Shown piece after piece: positions 33,524 through 42,439 of a stretch of DNA of 64,000 nucleotides. This DNA is from Xanthomonas sp. CFBP 8443 (GTDB lineage Bacteria > Pseudomonadota > Gammaproteobacteria > Xanthomonadales > Xanthomonadaceae): assembly GCF_025666195.1 (NCBI RefSeq), contig NZ_CP102592.1:62001-126000 (forward strand), given 5' to 3'. The translations under genes were made by a program, and so were the position numbers. Every line of letters starts with the position of its first letter. Within the stretch, counting starts at the first letter, position 1. Under the pieces are notes generated by a model. That model did not search any database. It had not been told where the DNA came from and saw nothing but the letters and a program-made list of their open reading frames with translations.

Positions 33524-34162
33524 CTACCCCGGGATCACCGCGGTCGCGAACGGCGAGAGTGCCTGCCAGCCCAGCGCGCGGTAGAGCGCACGGCCTTCGT
33601 CGGTGGCGACCAGGATCTGCTGATCCGGCGTGCGGCATGCCGATCCCAGCGCCTGCATCAGACAGCGGCCCAGGCCGCGGCGGCGGTGTGCCGGCGCGAC
33701 GGCGATGCGGTCGTAGACGAACACGCCCGCCGCGGCGATCGCGTAGCCGCTGGCGGCGACATCGCCGCCGCACAGGATCGCCACGGTCCAGACCGGGCCT
33801 TGCGCCGACCGTTCCATGCGATAGCCGGCCGGCAAGGTACAGCAAGGCGGCGCCGCCGACCGGCTCTGCATCACCCAGCGCATGGGCTGCAGCTGCCAAC
33901 GCGGCGGCAGGTGTTCGGCCAATTGCCGCGCGCTGCCGCACAACTTCAGGAACACGCGCGGTTGCTCGATGCGCGCGGCCAATGCGGCCAGCCCCGCAAC
34001 CGGTTCGGCGAAGACGTAGCGGATGCGTTCCTGCGCCTGGCCGGTATCCACCCGCAGCCCGCCATGATCGGGCACCGGCAGGGGCAGTTCGCGCCCTACC
34101 GAGCGCGCATGCAGCCAGGCCTGGACGAGCGGCAGGTCGATCGCAGAGGATGAAATGGCCAT
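33524..34162 (-). CDS. GNAT-family N-acetyltransferase
   Basis: From the ATG at 34162 the protein has 212 residues. The acetyl-CoA-binding motif A is FVYDRIAVAPAHRRRGLGRC near residue 145-165, followed by DEGRALYRALGW, the C-terminal GNAT helix/strand. The N-terminal half (about 120 residues) is not clearly a second GNAT domain. Substrate unknown. The stop is only 7 bases from the end of the converging GspE-type gene. A longer start at 34252 would overlap the divergent neighbour. Confidence 0.75.
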   Translation of the reverse strand: MAISSSAIDLPLVQAWLHARSVGRELPLPVPDHGGLRVDTGQAQERIRYVFAEPVAGLAALAARIEQPRVFLKLCGSARQLAEHLPPRWQLQPMRWVMQSRSAAPPCCTLPAGYRMERSAQGPVWTVAILCGGDVAASGYAIAAAGVFVYDRIAVAPAHRRRGLGRCLMQALGSACRTPDQQILVATDEGRALYRALGWQALSPFATAVIPG

Positions 34163-34250
34163 GGCGCCGCAGCAGTCGATGCTGCTCCGATGATAGCGCC
34201 GGACGCGGCGAGGCTTGAAAAGCGCCTGCCGATGCTGTCTAAATCGGGTC

Positions 34251-35021
34251 ATGCCGCTGGGATCCTACCGTCCGTCCGCCGCGCCCTTCCTGATCCTCGA
34301 GACCGGCGAGCCGGTGGCGACGATGCGGCGCTATGGGCGCTTCCCGCACTGGATCCGCGTCGCCGCCGGCCTGGCCGAGCGCGACACCGTGGTCGCCAAT
34401 GTCGCCGCTGGCGCCGCGCTGCCCGCGCGCGCGGGCTTCGCCGGGATCATCGTCACCGGCTCGGCCGCCTTCGTCACCGACCGCGCCGACTGGAGCGAGC
34501 GCTCGGCCGACTGGCTGCGCGAGGCCGCTCACGACGGCACGCCGCTGCTGGGCATCTGCTACGGCCACCAGCTGCTGGCGCATGCGCTGGGCGGGGAGGT
34601 CGCCTACAACCCGGCCGGGCGCGAATCGGGCACCGTGCATATCGACCTGCACCCGCCGGCGTTCGACGATCCGCTGTTCGCCGGCCTGCCCGAACGCTTC
34701 CCGGCCCACGCCACGCACTTGCAGACGGTGCTGCGCGCGCCGGTCGGCGCCACCGTGCTGGCGCGCTCGGCGCAGGACCAGTGCCATGCCTTCCGCTGGG
34801 GCGAGGCAGCCTGGGGCGTGCAGTTCCACCCGGAATTCGCCACCCACCACATGCGCGGCTACGTGCACGCCCGCGCCGACTGTCTACGCAGCGCCGGCCG
34901 CTGCGCCCGTACCATCGCCCGCGAGGTCAGCGCCGCGCCATTGGCGCGCAAGCTGCTGCGGCGCTTCGTTCAGCACGCGCGCGGCCAGCAAACCGCCGGC
35001 GGCCAGGCAAAACCGCGATAA
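34251..35021 (+). CDS. Class I glutamine amidotransferase-like protein
   Basis: The ATG at 34251 gives 256 residues. The triad is visible: the nucleophile elbow LGICYGHQLL (Cys near residue 101), and HPEF with the following acidic position (GVQFHPEFATHHM near 195). It resembles stand-alone GMP-synthase-like amidotransferases (also seen in YfeJ-type proteins) that hydrolyse glutamine or gamma-glutamyl compounds. No synthase domain is attached. The actual substrate is unknown. The next gene begins 47 bases later on the same strand. Confidence 0.82.
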   Translation: MPLGSYRPSAAPFLILETGEPVATMRRYGRFPHWIRVAAGLAERDTVVANVAAGAALPARAGFAGIIVTGSAAFVTDRADWSERSADWLREAAHDGTPLLGICYGHQLLAHALGGEVAYNPAGRESGTVHIDLHPPAFDDPLFAGLPERFPAHATHLQTVLRAPVGATVLARSAQDQCHAFRWGEAAWGVQFHPEFATHHMRGYVHARADCLRSAGRCARTIAREVSAAPLARKLLRRFVQHARGQQTAGGQAKPR

Positions 35022-35068
35022 TCTGTGCAGGCGCCGCGTCGTACGGCGCCCCCCACTTCGGATTGGCA

Positions 35069-35968
35069 ATGATCGAGATTCGCAAGCTGCCGGCCTCGGC
35101 CGGCGCGGAATGGCTGTTGAGCGGGATCGCGCTGCTGCGCCGCGCGCCGCTGGCGCTGGGCCTGTTGGGGGTGATCTGGGGCCTGGCGGCGCTGCTGGCG
35201 TTGCTGATGGGCGCGCTGAGCCCGACCCTGGGCATGCTGGCGCAATTGCTGCTGGGCCTGGCCGGGCCATTGCTGTTCGGCGGGCTGGTGTGGGCGGTAC
35301 GCGAAGTGGACCAGGGCCGCACCGCGCAGCCGGCGCACCTCCTGCAGGGCGTGCACGACGGCCGCGCGCCGAGTCTGCTGGTGGCGCTGCTGCCGCAGGT
35401 GGTGGTCGGCCTGGCGCTGGGCGCCCTGGCCCTGGTGGTGGTCGGCCAGAGCGGCTGGGAGCAGCTGGCGACGGTGATGACCAAGCTCAACGAACTCGGT
35501 CAGTCCAGCGCCCAGCCGGATCCGGCGCAGGTCGAGCAGCTGGTGGCGACGCTGCCGGCGATGCGCATCCTGCTGTGGCTGCTGCTGGTGTTCGTCGGCT
35601 TCGTGGCGGTGACCCTGACCCTGTTCGTGCTCGCCCCGCAGGTGATGTTCGACGGTCGCGGTGGCCTGGCGGCGATGCGCAACAGCCTGCGCGCCTGCCT
35701 GCACAACCTGCCGGCGATGCTGGTGTTCTTCATCCTGGCCTTCATCGCGATGTTCGCGCTGTATTTCGCCCTGGTGCTGGTGATCCTGCTGGTGCAGGCG
35801 CTGGCCGGGCCGACGATCGCGGCCCTGGTCGCGCAATTGCTGCTGATGGCGCTGGCGATGCCGGCGCTGGCCGGCGCGGTGTACGCGGCATGGAAGCAGA
35901 TGTTCGTGCACACCGGCGATACCGCGCCGGCGGTGCCGCCGCCGCCTTCCAATGTGTTTGTGGCCTGA
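35069..35968 (+). CDS. BPSS1780-family membrane protein
   Basis: The protein has 299 residues and starts MIEIRKLPASAGAEWLLSGI, the characteristic opening of this family. About six membrane helices are grouped as LALGLLGVIWGLAALLALL, ALLPQVVVGLALGALALVV, ILLWLLLVFVGFVAVTLTLF, MLVFFILAFIAMFALYFALV and LVAQLLLMALAMPALAGAVY. It is an inner-membrane protein of unknown role, common in beta- and gammaproteobacteria. The proline tail (AVPPPPSNVF) is cytoplasmic or disordered. Confidence 0.8.
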   Translation: MIEIRKLPASAGAEWLLSGIALLRRAPLALGLLGVIWGLAALLALLMGALSPTLGMLAQLLLGLAGPLLFGGLVWAVREVDQGRTAQPAHLLQGVHDGRAPSLLVALLPQVVVGLALGALALVVVGQSGWEQLATVMTKLNELGQSSAQPDPAQVEQLVATLPAMRILLWLLLVFVGFVAVTLTLFVLAPQVMFDGRGGLAAMRNSLRACLHNLPAMLVFFILAFIAMFALYFALVLVILLVQALAGPTIAALVAQLLLMALAMPALAGAVYAAWKQMFVHTGDTAPAVPPPPSNVFVA

Positions 35969-36040
35969 GCAGCCGGGACTCGGGACTCGGGACCGGGGAC
36001 TCGGAAAAGCGGGGCTCCCGCTCTCTGTAGGAGTCAACTG

Positions 36041-36970
36041 TCATGCAGAAGCGATCTCCGGAGGAGCGTAAGGCGCCTGGTCTCGGGCAATGGCATTGAG
36101 CCATCGCAGGTACTTGTGCATGCACGCGACAATGGCGACCTTGGCGGGTTTGCCTGCGGCGGTCAGGCGGGCGTAGGTGTGTGACAGCGGGGAGCCGGTG
36201 CGGATGGAGGCCCACGTGGCCATGTACAGCACTCGTCGCACGTCGGCGCGTCCGCCCTGGATGCGGCGTTGGCCGCGCCAGCGGCCGCTATCGCGATTGA
36301 ACGGCGCCAGCCCGACCAAGGCGATGATCTTGCGCGGATGCACGGTGCCCAGCTCGGGGAGCCGGGCTGCCAGGGTGGCGCGCAGGATCGGGCCAAGCCC
36401 AGGCAATTTGGGCAGGCTGGAGCAGGCAGCCCCCGCCTGTGCGATCTGCCGGGACACGTTACAGATGCGCTGCTGCAGCAGCGCGATCACCTCGAGCCAT
36501 TGGTCGCGCACCGCCTTGCAGGTCACGTGCTCCATGCAGCGGCGCTGCGCATCGCGCTGGGCGACCAGGGTGCTGCGCAGGTGGAGCAGTTCGCGCAGCG
36601 CCTGCAGCGGCGCAGGGAGCACCGCGGTGGGCTGAGCGTGGATGCACTGGGCCGCCACAGCCAGCAACCGCGCATCCAGAGCATCGGTCTTGGCCTTGAG
36701 TCCCAACGCGTGCGCCAGCGCACGAGGACGCTGGGCAGGCAGCCGGACCGCGGGCAGACCAGCCTGCGTCAGCACCTGCACTATCGCCCGTTCGTAGCCA
36801 CCGCTGGCCTCCAGCACGATCCGCTCGCATCCCAGCAAGGCCAGGCGTTCGGCCAGGCCGGCGTGCCCCTCGGGCGTATTGGCCTGAGTCCAGGTCAGCC
36901 CATCCGGCAAGACGTGAACGACCAGCTCGGCCTTGGAGACATCGATCCCGACAAAGCGCTGCATAGACAT
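36041..36970 (-). CDS. IS110-family transposase (DEDD RuvC-like recombinase)
   Basis: The protein has 309 residues. The DEDD residues are Asp10 (FVGIDVSKAEL), Glu54 (IVLEASGGYE), Asp96 and Asp99 (KTDALDARLLA). The C-terminal Transposase_20 domain has LPKLPGLGPILRATLAARLPE, LVGLAPFNRDSGRWRG and GGRADVRRVLYMATWAS. It is full length and apparently intact. The sequence is clearly distinct from the transposase at 22588-23559, so the two elements are not recent copies of one another. It is divergent in strand from the surrounding plus-strand genes and precedes the tat operon. Confidence 0.92.
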   Translation of the reverse strand: MSMQRFVGIDVSKAELVVHVLPDGLTWTQANTPEGHAGLAERLALLGCERIVLEASGGYERAIVQVLTQAGLPAVRLPAQRPRALAHALGLKAKTDALDARLLAVAAQCIHAQPTAVLPAPLQALRELLHLRSTLVAQRDAQRRCMEHVTCKAVRDQWLEVIALLQQRICNVSRQIAQAGAACSSLPKLPGLGPILRATLAARLPELGTVHPRKIIALVGLAPFNRDSGRWRGQRRIQGGRADVRRVLYMATWASIRTGSPLSHTYARLTAAGKPAKVAIVACMHKYLRWLNAIARDQAPYAPPEIASA

Positions 36971-37005
36971 AGGCGTTCTCCGCAGTAAACTCAGGGACGA
37001 GAGAT

Positions 37006-37148
37006 CTCCTGCCGATGCCCATGCTTGTAGGTTCGAGCTCGCGGCTCAGGCAACTGTTCGGGCTTGCTGGCAGGAGAAACGGAGTGCGGCGGCCCTGACT
37101 CCTACTCGTGCTCGTGAGGCACTGCGACTTAGCGGCCTGCCGCACTCC
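37006..37148 (-). ncRNA. Predicted bridge RNA of IS110 copy B
   Basis: Coordinates are on the plus strand and the RNA reads on the minus strand. The target loop is closed by GGAGTGCGGC/GCCGCACTCC (37134-37148 with 37081-37094). Inside it are AAGTCGC (37124-37130), identical to the left side of the REP target, and TAGGAG (37099-37104), the reverse complement of the right side CTCCTA. The donor loop is closed by CTCCTGCC/GGCAGGAG (37069-37076 with 37006-37013). It holds ACAGTTG (37051-37057), identical to the element's right end, and ACAAG (37024-37028), complementary to the left end CTTGT. Confidence 0.75.
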
Positions 37149-37269
37149 GCTCTCACCTCAACGATAGACCTGCGTAAGACACAAGCGACTTCAGTCGCGA
37201 CGGGCTTTACCGGAGCTGCTTGGTCACGGCAGACGCACTGACGCTAGGCAGCGCCAAGCGGGAAATCCG

Positions 37270-38013
37270 CTAGTCGCGGACTTCCACTTCCGGCGGCTTC
37301 CTGGTCACCGCCGCCGCGGCGATGATGCCCAGTTCGTACAGCAGGCACATCGGGATCGCCAGCATCAGCTGCGAGACCACGTCCGGCGGGGTCAGCACCG
37401 CGGCCAGCACGAAGATGCCGACCACCGCGTAACCGCGGCCTTCGCGCAGCTGCTGTGGGGTCACCCAGCCGAGCAGGGCCAGAATCACCAGCGCCACCGG
37501 CAGTTCGAAGCTGGCGCCGAAGGCGAAGAAGATCGCCAGCACGAAATCCAGGTACGCGCCGGCGTCGGGGGTGAGCTGGATGATGTCCGGCTTGAACGTG
37601 GTCAGGAAGTGGAACACCGCCGGCAGCACCAGGAAATAGGCGAAGGCGCAGCCCACGTAGAACAGCAGCACTGCCGAGGCCAGCAGCGGCAGCGCCAGGC
37701 GCTTCTCGCGCTGGTACAGGCCCGGGGCGACGAAGGCCCAGGCCTGGTACAGCAGCCACGGCACGGCGATGAACACGCCCACGAAGAAGGTCAGCTTGAG
37801 CGGGGCGAACACCGCGCCGGCCGGGTGGGTGGCGATCACGCTCTGGCCGATCGGCAGCTGCGCCAGCATCGGCGCGGCCAACCAGGTGTAGATGGGCTTG
37901 GAGAAGGGCAGCAGCGCCAGCACCACCACGCCCAGGCCGAGCAGCGCGCGCACCAGGCGCGCGCGCAATTCGACCAGGTGTTCGATCAGGCTGCTTTCGG
38001 CTTCCGGATTCAT
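37270..38013 (-). CDS. tatC: Sec-independent translocase subunit TatC
   Basis: The protein has 247 residues and is the six-helix core that binds twin-arginine signal peptides. It begins SSLIEHLVELRARLVRALLG, the conserved cytoplasmic N-terminus with the EL-R motif. Conserved VFAPLKLTFFVGVFIAVPWL, WAFVAPGLYQREKR and FAFGASFELPVAL (Glu of the signal-binding site) follow. It overlaps tatB by four bases (stop/start ATGA), so translation is coupled. At least one exported protein with a Tat signal is encoded in the window (4348-4776). Confidence 0.95.
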   Translation of the reverse strand: MNPEAESSLIEHLVELRARLVRALLGLGVVVLALLPFSKPIYTWLAAPMLAQLPIGQSVIATHPAGAVFAPLKLTFFVGVFIAVPWLLYQAWAFVAPGLYQREKRLALPLLASAVLLFYVGCAFAYFLVLPAVFHFLTTFKPDIIQLTPDAGAYLDFVLAIFFAFGASFELPVALVILALLGWVTPQQLREGRGYAVVGIFVLAAVLTPPDVVSQLMLAIPMCLLYELGIIAAAAVTRKPPEVEVRD

Positions 38014-38537
38014 CGCGGCGCCTCAGGAGTGCCGTTGGGCGGTGTGGCGCCAGGTGCCGGTGCTGCGGGCGCGGCGTCGTGCGGGACGGGCCGCGGTTCG
38101 GTGGAGGCGTGCGTGGGCGCAGCGGGCTGCGGCGCCGCGGACGGCTCCGCAACGGCGGGCACGCCGGCCGGCGGCAGCTGCTCCACCGGCTGCGCCGGGG
38201 CCTGCGGTTCGGCGGATGCGGCGTCGGCGAACGGCTCCGGCCCGGTCGGGTCGATCTCGCGGCGCAGCGCCTCGGTCTCGCGCTGCAGCTGCTGGCCGCC
38301 GTCGCGCAACTGCGATTCGGCCTGGCGCAGCGAGGCCTGCACGTCCTGCAGGCTGCGCTTGAGTTCTTCCGCTTCCAGTTCGCGCTCCAGTTCCTGCTTC
38401 ACCGAGTCCCACTGCGCGCGCGCGCGGCGCACCCACAGCCCGGCGAAGCGCGCGGCCTTGGGCAGCCGTTCCGGGCCGAGCACCACCAGCGCCACCACAG
38501 CGATCAGCAGCAGTTCGCTGAATCCGATATCGAACAC
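38010..38537 (-). CDS. tatB: Sec-independent translocase subunit TatB
   Basis: The protein has 175 residues, with an N-terminal helix MFDIGFSELLLIAVVALVVL containing the conserved Glu, then GPERLPKAAR and an amphipathic helix. A long proline/alanine-rich C-terminal tail makes it larger than the E. coli protein. It forms the receptor complex with TatC. It lies 15 bases after tatA and overlaps tatC. Confidence 0.93.
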   Translation of the reverse strand: MFDIGFSELLLIAVVALVVLGPERLPKAARFAGLWVRRARAQWDSVKQELERELEAEELKRSLQDVQASLRQAESQLRDGGQQLQRETEALRREIDPTGPEPFADAASAEPQAPAQPVEQLPPAGVPAVAEPSAAPQPAAPTHASTEPRPVPHDAAPAAPAPGATPPNGTPEAPR

Positions 38538-38552
38538 GCCAGCGGCTTCCGA

Positions 38553-38777
38553 TCAGCGCGCGTCGCGGTCGCGTTCGGCCTGGGTCTCGCGGGACTGTTC
38601 GCTGCGCGACTCGTCGCCGAGCTGGCCGGCGGGCTTGTCTTCGTCGCGCATGCCTTTCTTGAATTCCTTGACCGCACTGCCGAGATCCTTGGCGCCGCTG
38701 GTCAGCCGCTTGGTGCCGAACACCAGCAGCACGATCACCAGCACCACAAGCCAGTGCCAGATGCTAAAACCGCCCAT
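38553..38777 (-). CDS. tatA: Sec-independent translocase subunit TatA
   Basis: The ATG at 38777 gives 74 residues: one helix ([20 protein letters not shown]) followed by [20 protein letters not shown], the conserved FG hinge and amphipathic helix. The tail is very charged. TatA oligomers make the translocation path. It is the first gene of the tatABC operon; a start 45 bases upstream is less likely because it delays the membrane helix. Confidence 0.93.
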   Translation of the reverse strand: MGGFSIWHWLVVLVIVLLVFGTKRLTSGAKDLGSAVKEFKKGMRDEDKPAGQLGDESRSEQSRETQAERDRDAR

Positions 38778-39118
38778 GATCCGCTCGCAGAGAAGTCGTA
38801 AGGAACGCGCAGGATAACGCACCGCGCCGCGGTGCGTTCGGTGCGGCGCGCCGAAGGCGTGTCAACGCATTTCCGGAGTGGGCTGTGCCGCTGTTGCGCG
38901 TGCACGCGGCAAGGAACAGGGGGAGACGTGGCGCTGTCCACACCTGGCGCTGACGCGGCGGCCGGCGCATGCCACCGCCGCCCTGCCGGATGCGGGCCTG
39001 GCGGGCCGTCAGCCGCGCTCGCGGCTGGAATCGACTGGCCACAGTCAGGCACTGCGCCACGCGGCACCGGGCGACGGCCTGTCAGGCCGTCGCCGCCTAT
39101 TCGGGAATGAATGGGCGC
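38778..39118. other. Intergenic region between tatA and the SYLF gene, with a hairpin at 39070-39094
   Basis: No gene is visible. GGCGACGGCCT (39070-39080) pairs perfectly with AGGCCGTCGCC (39084-39094) around GTC, at the 3' side of the minus-strand SYLF gene. It is a likely transcription-end hairpin, though no T-run follows on that strand. The tat promoter must lie just above 38778 but no convincing -35/-10 pair was seen. Confidence 0.45.
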
Positions 39119-40027
39119 CTAGCGATTGCCGTCGAGCGATTCGGTGCGGATCTCGCCTTCGGATACCGGCTGGAAGCCGCCCTGCGGCGGCGGCGTCTGC
39201 GGCGGCGCCTGCAAGGGCGCGGTGCTGGCGCCGTCGGCGGGTTCGGCACCAGTCGCTGGCGCGGCCTGCGCCGAGGGCTGCGGCCGCGGCGGCGGGGCGC
39301 TGGCGGTGCGGGTGGCGCCGCCGTCGGTGCCGCGGCTCTGCCGCGCCGCGTAGGTGGCTTCCTCGAGCTTGTCGCGGAACGCGACCACGTCGTTGGACGG
39401 CAGGCTGGTGGTGCGGCCTTCGAAGATCATGCGCGGGGTGGTGTTGCTGCCGTACACGTTGAGATCGGCGGCATCGTCGATCTGCAGCGCGGCGCCGTCC
39501 AGCGCCACGCCGGCGAACAGGCCGCGCGCGCGCGACCACGACCAGATCTCGGCCTTGAGCTGGCCGTCGGTGGCGGCCGAGGCGTTGCGCCCGACCGGGC
39601 CGGCGGCGACGCCGGCATCGGCGCCGAGGGTGAACTTGCCGTTGACGATGTTGTCCAGGCTGCGGTCGTTGCGGAACACCAGCACCACGTCGGAGGACTG
39701 CACGCCGACCTGGAAGCCGATGCTGCCGCCGGTGAGCTTGACGAACACCGGGTTGGACCAGGTGCCGTCGGGACGCTTGACCGACATCAGGCCGTGGCCG
39801 CGGCGCCCGCCGATCACCAGGCCGGCCTTGAGCGTGTCCGGGATCACCACGATCGCGCGGCCCTCGTCGAGCAGCTTGTCGGGGATGGACTGCTCCGGGA
39901 TCTCCTGGATGTCGCTCAGCACGCGCAGCGCGTTGCGCGCGCGCTCGTCTTCTTCCGGGCCGGCCACGGCATGGCCGACGAACAGCGTGGTGCTCAACAA
40001 CAGGGCGATGCGCGGCAGGCGAGGCAT
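39119..40027 (-). CDS. SYLF-domain (YSC84-like) lipid-binding protein, exported
   Basis: The ATG at 40027 gives 302 residues with a signal peptide (MPRLPRIALLLSTTLFVGHA, cleaved after VA). The SYLF domain lies at about residues 60-200: KAGLVIGGRRGHGLMSVK, SNPVFVKLTGGSIGFQVGVQ, SSDVVLVFRN, and AGPVGRNASA with AEIWSWSRARGLFAGVALDG. The last 90 residues are low-complexity Pro/Ala. SYLF proteins bind phospholipid or actin in eukaryotes, and the bacterial role is unclear. The longer upstream frame is rejected because it runs through the hemH promoter region. Confidence 0.82.
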   Translation of the reverse strand: MPRLPRIALLLSTTLFVGHAVAGPEEDERARNALRVLSDIQEIPEQSIPDKLLDEGRAIVVIPDTLKAGLVIGGRRGHGLMSVKRPDGTWSNPVFVKLTGGSIGFQVGVQSSDVVLVFRNDRSLDNIVNGKFTLGADAGVAAGPVGRNASAATDGQLKAEIWSWSRARGLFAGVALDGAALQIDDAADLNVYGSNTTPRMIFEGRTTSLPSNDVVAFRDKLEEATYAARQSRGTDGGATRTASAPPPRPQPSAQAAPATGAEPADGASTAPLQAPPQTPPPQGGFQPVSEGEIRTESLDGNR

Positions 40028-40193
40028 GGCGGGCTTCCGAAATAGGTCCGCAGCAAGATACTGCAAGTCCTTGAACTTAGTCACAGCGCAATGAATCGGC
40101 AATGAGCGATGGCGCTGCGCGTGCGGGCATGCCGATCGTTTCGATAGACACGATCGCAACGCGCGCGACGGGCGCCTCTGCCACAATGCGTGC

Positions 40194-41153
40194 ATGTCCG
40201 ACGCACCCGATACCGCCGTGCTGGTGGTGAACCTAGGCACGCCCGAGGCGCCGACCGCGCCTGCGGTCGCCCGCTACCTGGCCGAATTCCTCGGCGATAA
40301 ACGCGTGGTGGCGATTCCCAAGCTGTTCTGGTGGCCGCTGCTGAACTGGATCATCCTGCCGCGCCGCTCGCCGCGCTCGGCGGAGAAGTACGCCCTGGTG
40401 TGGCTGCCGGAAGGCTCGCCGCTGGCGGTGTACACCCGGCGCCTGGCCGAGGGCATGCAGCGCGAACTGCCCGACCACCGCGTGGCCTGGGCGATGCGCT
40501 ACGGCACGCCGGCGCTGGCGCCGGCCCTGGACGCGCTGCGCGACGGCGGCGTGCGCCGGATCGTGGTGTTGCCGCTGTACCCGCAGTATTCGACCACCAC
40601 CACCGCCTCGATCGAGGACGTGGTGCAGGCCTGGCAGGCGCGCAATCCGCAGCTGCCGGTGACCCTGATCGAGGACTATCCGACCGACCCGGGCTGGGTC
40701 GAAGCGGTCGCCGACAGCGTGCGCGCGCACTGGGCGCAGCACGGCCGCGGCGAGACCCTGTTCTTCTCCTTCCATGGCCTGCCGCAGCGCGTGGCCAACA
40801 ACGGCGATCCGTACCCGCAACGCTGCGAGGCCAGCGCGCAGGCGATCGCCGCAGCGCTGGGCCTGGACGCCGGCGAGTGGCAGCTCGGCTACCAGTCGCG
40901 CTTCGGCGCCGAGCGCTGGCTGCAGCCCTACGCCGAGCCGAGCCTGTGGCAATTGGCCGAGCAGGGCACCAAGCGGGTCGACGTGATCTGCCCGGGCTTC
41001 GCTACCGACTGCCTGGAAACGCTGGAGGAAGTGGCCATGGGCTTCGTCGAGACCTGCGCCGCGCGCGGCATGCAGGTGCGTTACATCCCCTGTCTCAACG
41101 ACGCCCCGGCGCACGCGCGCGCGCTGGCGCAGCTGGCCGCGCGCGCCGCATGA
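40194..41153 (+). CDS. hemH: Ferrochelatase
   Basis: The protein has 319 residues and inserts Fe2+ into protoporphyrin IX, the last step of haem synthesis. Conserved segments are [13 protein letters not shown] at the start, [49 protein letters not shown] (with the metal-binding His) and the C-terminal [17 protein letters not shown]. Normal length. Its stop overlaps the start of the next gene (ATGA). Confidence 0.95.
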   Translation: MSDAPDTAVLVVNLGTPEAPTAPAVARYLAEFLGDKRVVAIPKLFWWPLLNWIILPRRSPRSAEKYALVWLPEGSPLAVYTRRLAEGMQRELPDHRVAWAMRYGTPALAPALDALRDGGVRRIVVLPLYPQYSTTTTASIEDVVQAWQARNPQLPVTLIEDYPTDPGWVEAVADSVRAHWAQHGRGETLFFSFHGLPQRVANNGDPYPQRCEASAQAIAAALGLDAGEWQLGYQSRFGAERWLQPYAEPSLWQLAEQGTKRVDVICPGFATDCLETLEEVAMGFVETCAARGMQVRYIPCLNDAPAHARALAQLAARAA

Positions 41154-41992
41154 CATTGCGTCCGTTCGCCTGCCCGTCGCGGGTGGGCATGCTGGCCGGG
41201 CTGCGCAGCGGCGATCCGCAGGGCCCCAAGGTGCTGGCGCTGCACGGCTGGCTGGACAATGCCGCCAGCTTCGTGCCGCTGAGCGCGCAGCTGCCGCAGC
41301 TGGACCTGGTGCTGCTGGACCTGCCCGGCCACGGCCACAGCGATCCGCTGCCTGCCGGCGCCGACTACCTGCTGACCGGCGCGCTGCATCCGCTGCTGGA
41401 CGCGGCCGACGCGCTGGGCTGGGAGCGCTTCGCGGTGATCGGCCATTCGATGGGCGCGGCGATCGCCAGCACCCTGGCCGCGGCGGTGCCGCGGCGGGTC
41501 GCCAAGCTGGTCGCGATCGAGATGCTCGGCGGCCTGGCCGAGACCGTGGAGGGCACGCTGGAGCGGCTGCGCGACAGCGTCGACGCGACGCGACGCGCGA
41601 ACACCGCGCCGCTGCGCGTGTTCCCCGACCTGGCCGCGCCGGTGCGCGCGCGGATGCAGGCCAACCAGCTCAGCGAGCCGGCGGCGCGCCTGCTGGTGGA
41701 ACGCGGGGTGCGACCGGTCGAGGGCGGCTACGTCTGGCGCAGCGACCGGCGCCTGACCCTGCCCACCGCGGTGCGGTTGAGCGAGGCGCAGGTGCAGGCG
41801 CTGCTGGCCGGCATCGAGTGCCCGACGCAGGTGATCTACGCCGATCCGGCGCAACCGTACTTCCCCGAGCCGCTGCGGCGCGAGCGCGCGGCGCGGCTGC
41901 GCCACGGCCGCGTGCACGTGCTACCGGGCACCCACCACCTGCACATGGAACAGCCGGCCGCGGTGGCGGCGCTGCTGCGCGACTTCCTCTGA
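41150..41992 (+). CDS. Alpha/beta-fold hydrolase
   Basis: The protein has 280 residues and its start overlaps the hemH stop by four bases, so it is translationally coupled. The oxyanion region is [13 protein letters not shown] and the nucleophile elbow is [11 protein letters not shown] (Ser near residue 102). The catalytic His is probably in GTHHLHME near residue 265, and the acid lies after VIYADP. No lid domain identifies a substrate. Coupling to hemH suggests co-expression, but no haem-related role is known. Confidence 0.85.
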   Translation: MTLRPFACPSRVGMLAGLRSGDPQGPKVLALHGWLDNAASFVPLSAQLPQLDLVLLDLPGHGHSDPLPAGADYLLTGALHPLLDAADALGWERFAVIGHSMGAAIASTLAAAVPRRVAKLVAIEMLGGLAETVEGTLERLRDSVDATRRANTAPLRVFPDLAAPVRARMQANQLSEPAARLLVERGVRPVEGGYVWRSDRRLTLPTAVRLSEAQVQALLAGIECPTQVIYADPAQPYFPEPLRRERAARLRHGRVHVLPGTHHLHMEQPAAVAALLRDFL

Positions 41993-42084
41993 GCCGCCGG
42001 CCTGCGCCGCCCGGCTAGGCTCCCTATCGCTGAATGACGAACCTGCACAATCTCCGTGAAGCTTGTGTGTAGAAAAGATTTCGC

Positions 42085-42111
42085 TTAAGTTCCCGCCACG
42101 CCTGCCGACAA
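42085..42111 (+). promoter_or_regulatory. Sigma-28 (FliA)-type promoter with no obvious gene
   Basis: TTAAGTTC (42085-42092), an 11-base spacer and GCCGACAA (42104-42111) match the flagellar sigma consensus TAAAGTTT-N11-GCCGATAA with only small deviations and exact spacing. It reads rightward into a region with no recognisable gene. Confidence 0.6.
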
Positions 42112-42439
42112 AACAGGCATAGACGCGATACGTCTTGCGTACGCGGCCCGATCCCGGCGTCATGACATGCCGGCGTAGTGCCGCTCGGACCGTATCGCTC
42201 GCTGGCGCCGGAGGCCGCGCCAGGTGTGAGGTAGGCGGGGAGAGGGGGCCTGCCGGGCGCTGCGCGTGGAGTTCTTCTTCCGCAGCGCTGAGGCGAAATC
42301 CGCCGATCCGACCCGTCGCTGCATTGTCGACGCCGCTGCGTCGCATCGAGACGAACACCCACTCCGAACAGGTTTGCCGGATCAGCCCGGCGGCATCGCG
42401 CTGTGGGCCGACTGCCCGGTCGGCGAACGGCTGGCTACA

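Larger units (their letters stand above)
36034..37185 (-). mobile_element. IS110-family insertion sequence in a REP, copy B
   Basis: The element is 1152 bp, with the transposase on the minus strand. The flanks, TGTAGGAG on the left and CGACTTCAGTCGCGAC on the right, rejoin into a normal REP if the element is removed between AG (36032-36033) and AG (37184-37185), that is CT in the element's orientation. Its left end reads TGTGTCTTACG. The 3' end has only seven bases after the stop, and the 5' non-coding end is about 215 bp. It shares group and target with the copy at 22.3-23.6 kb, but the sequence is different. Confidence 0.82.
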
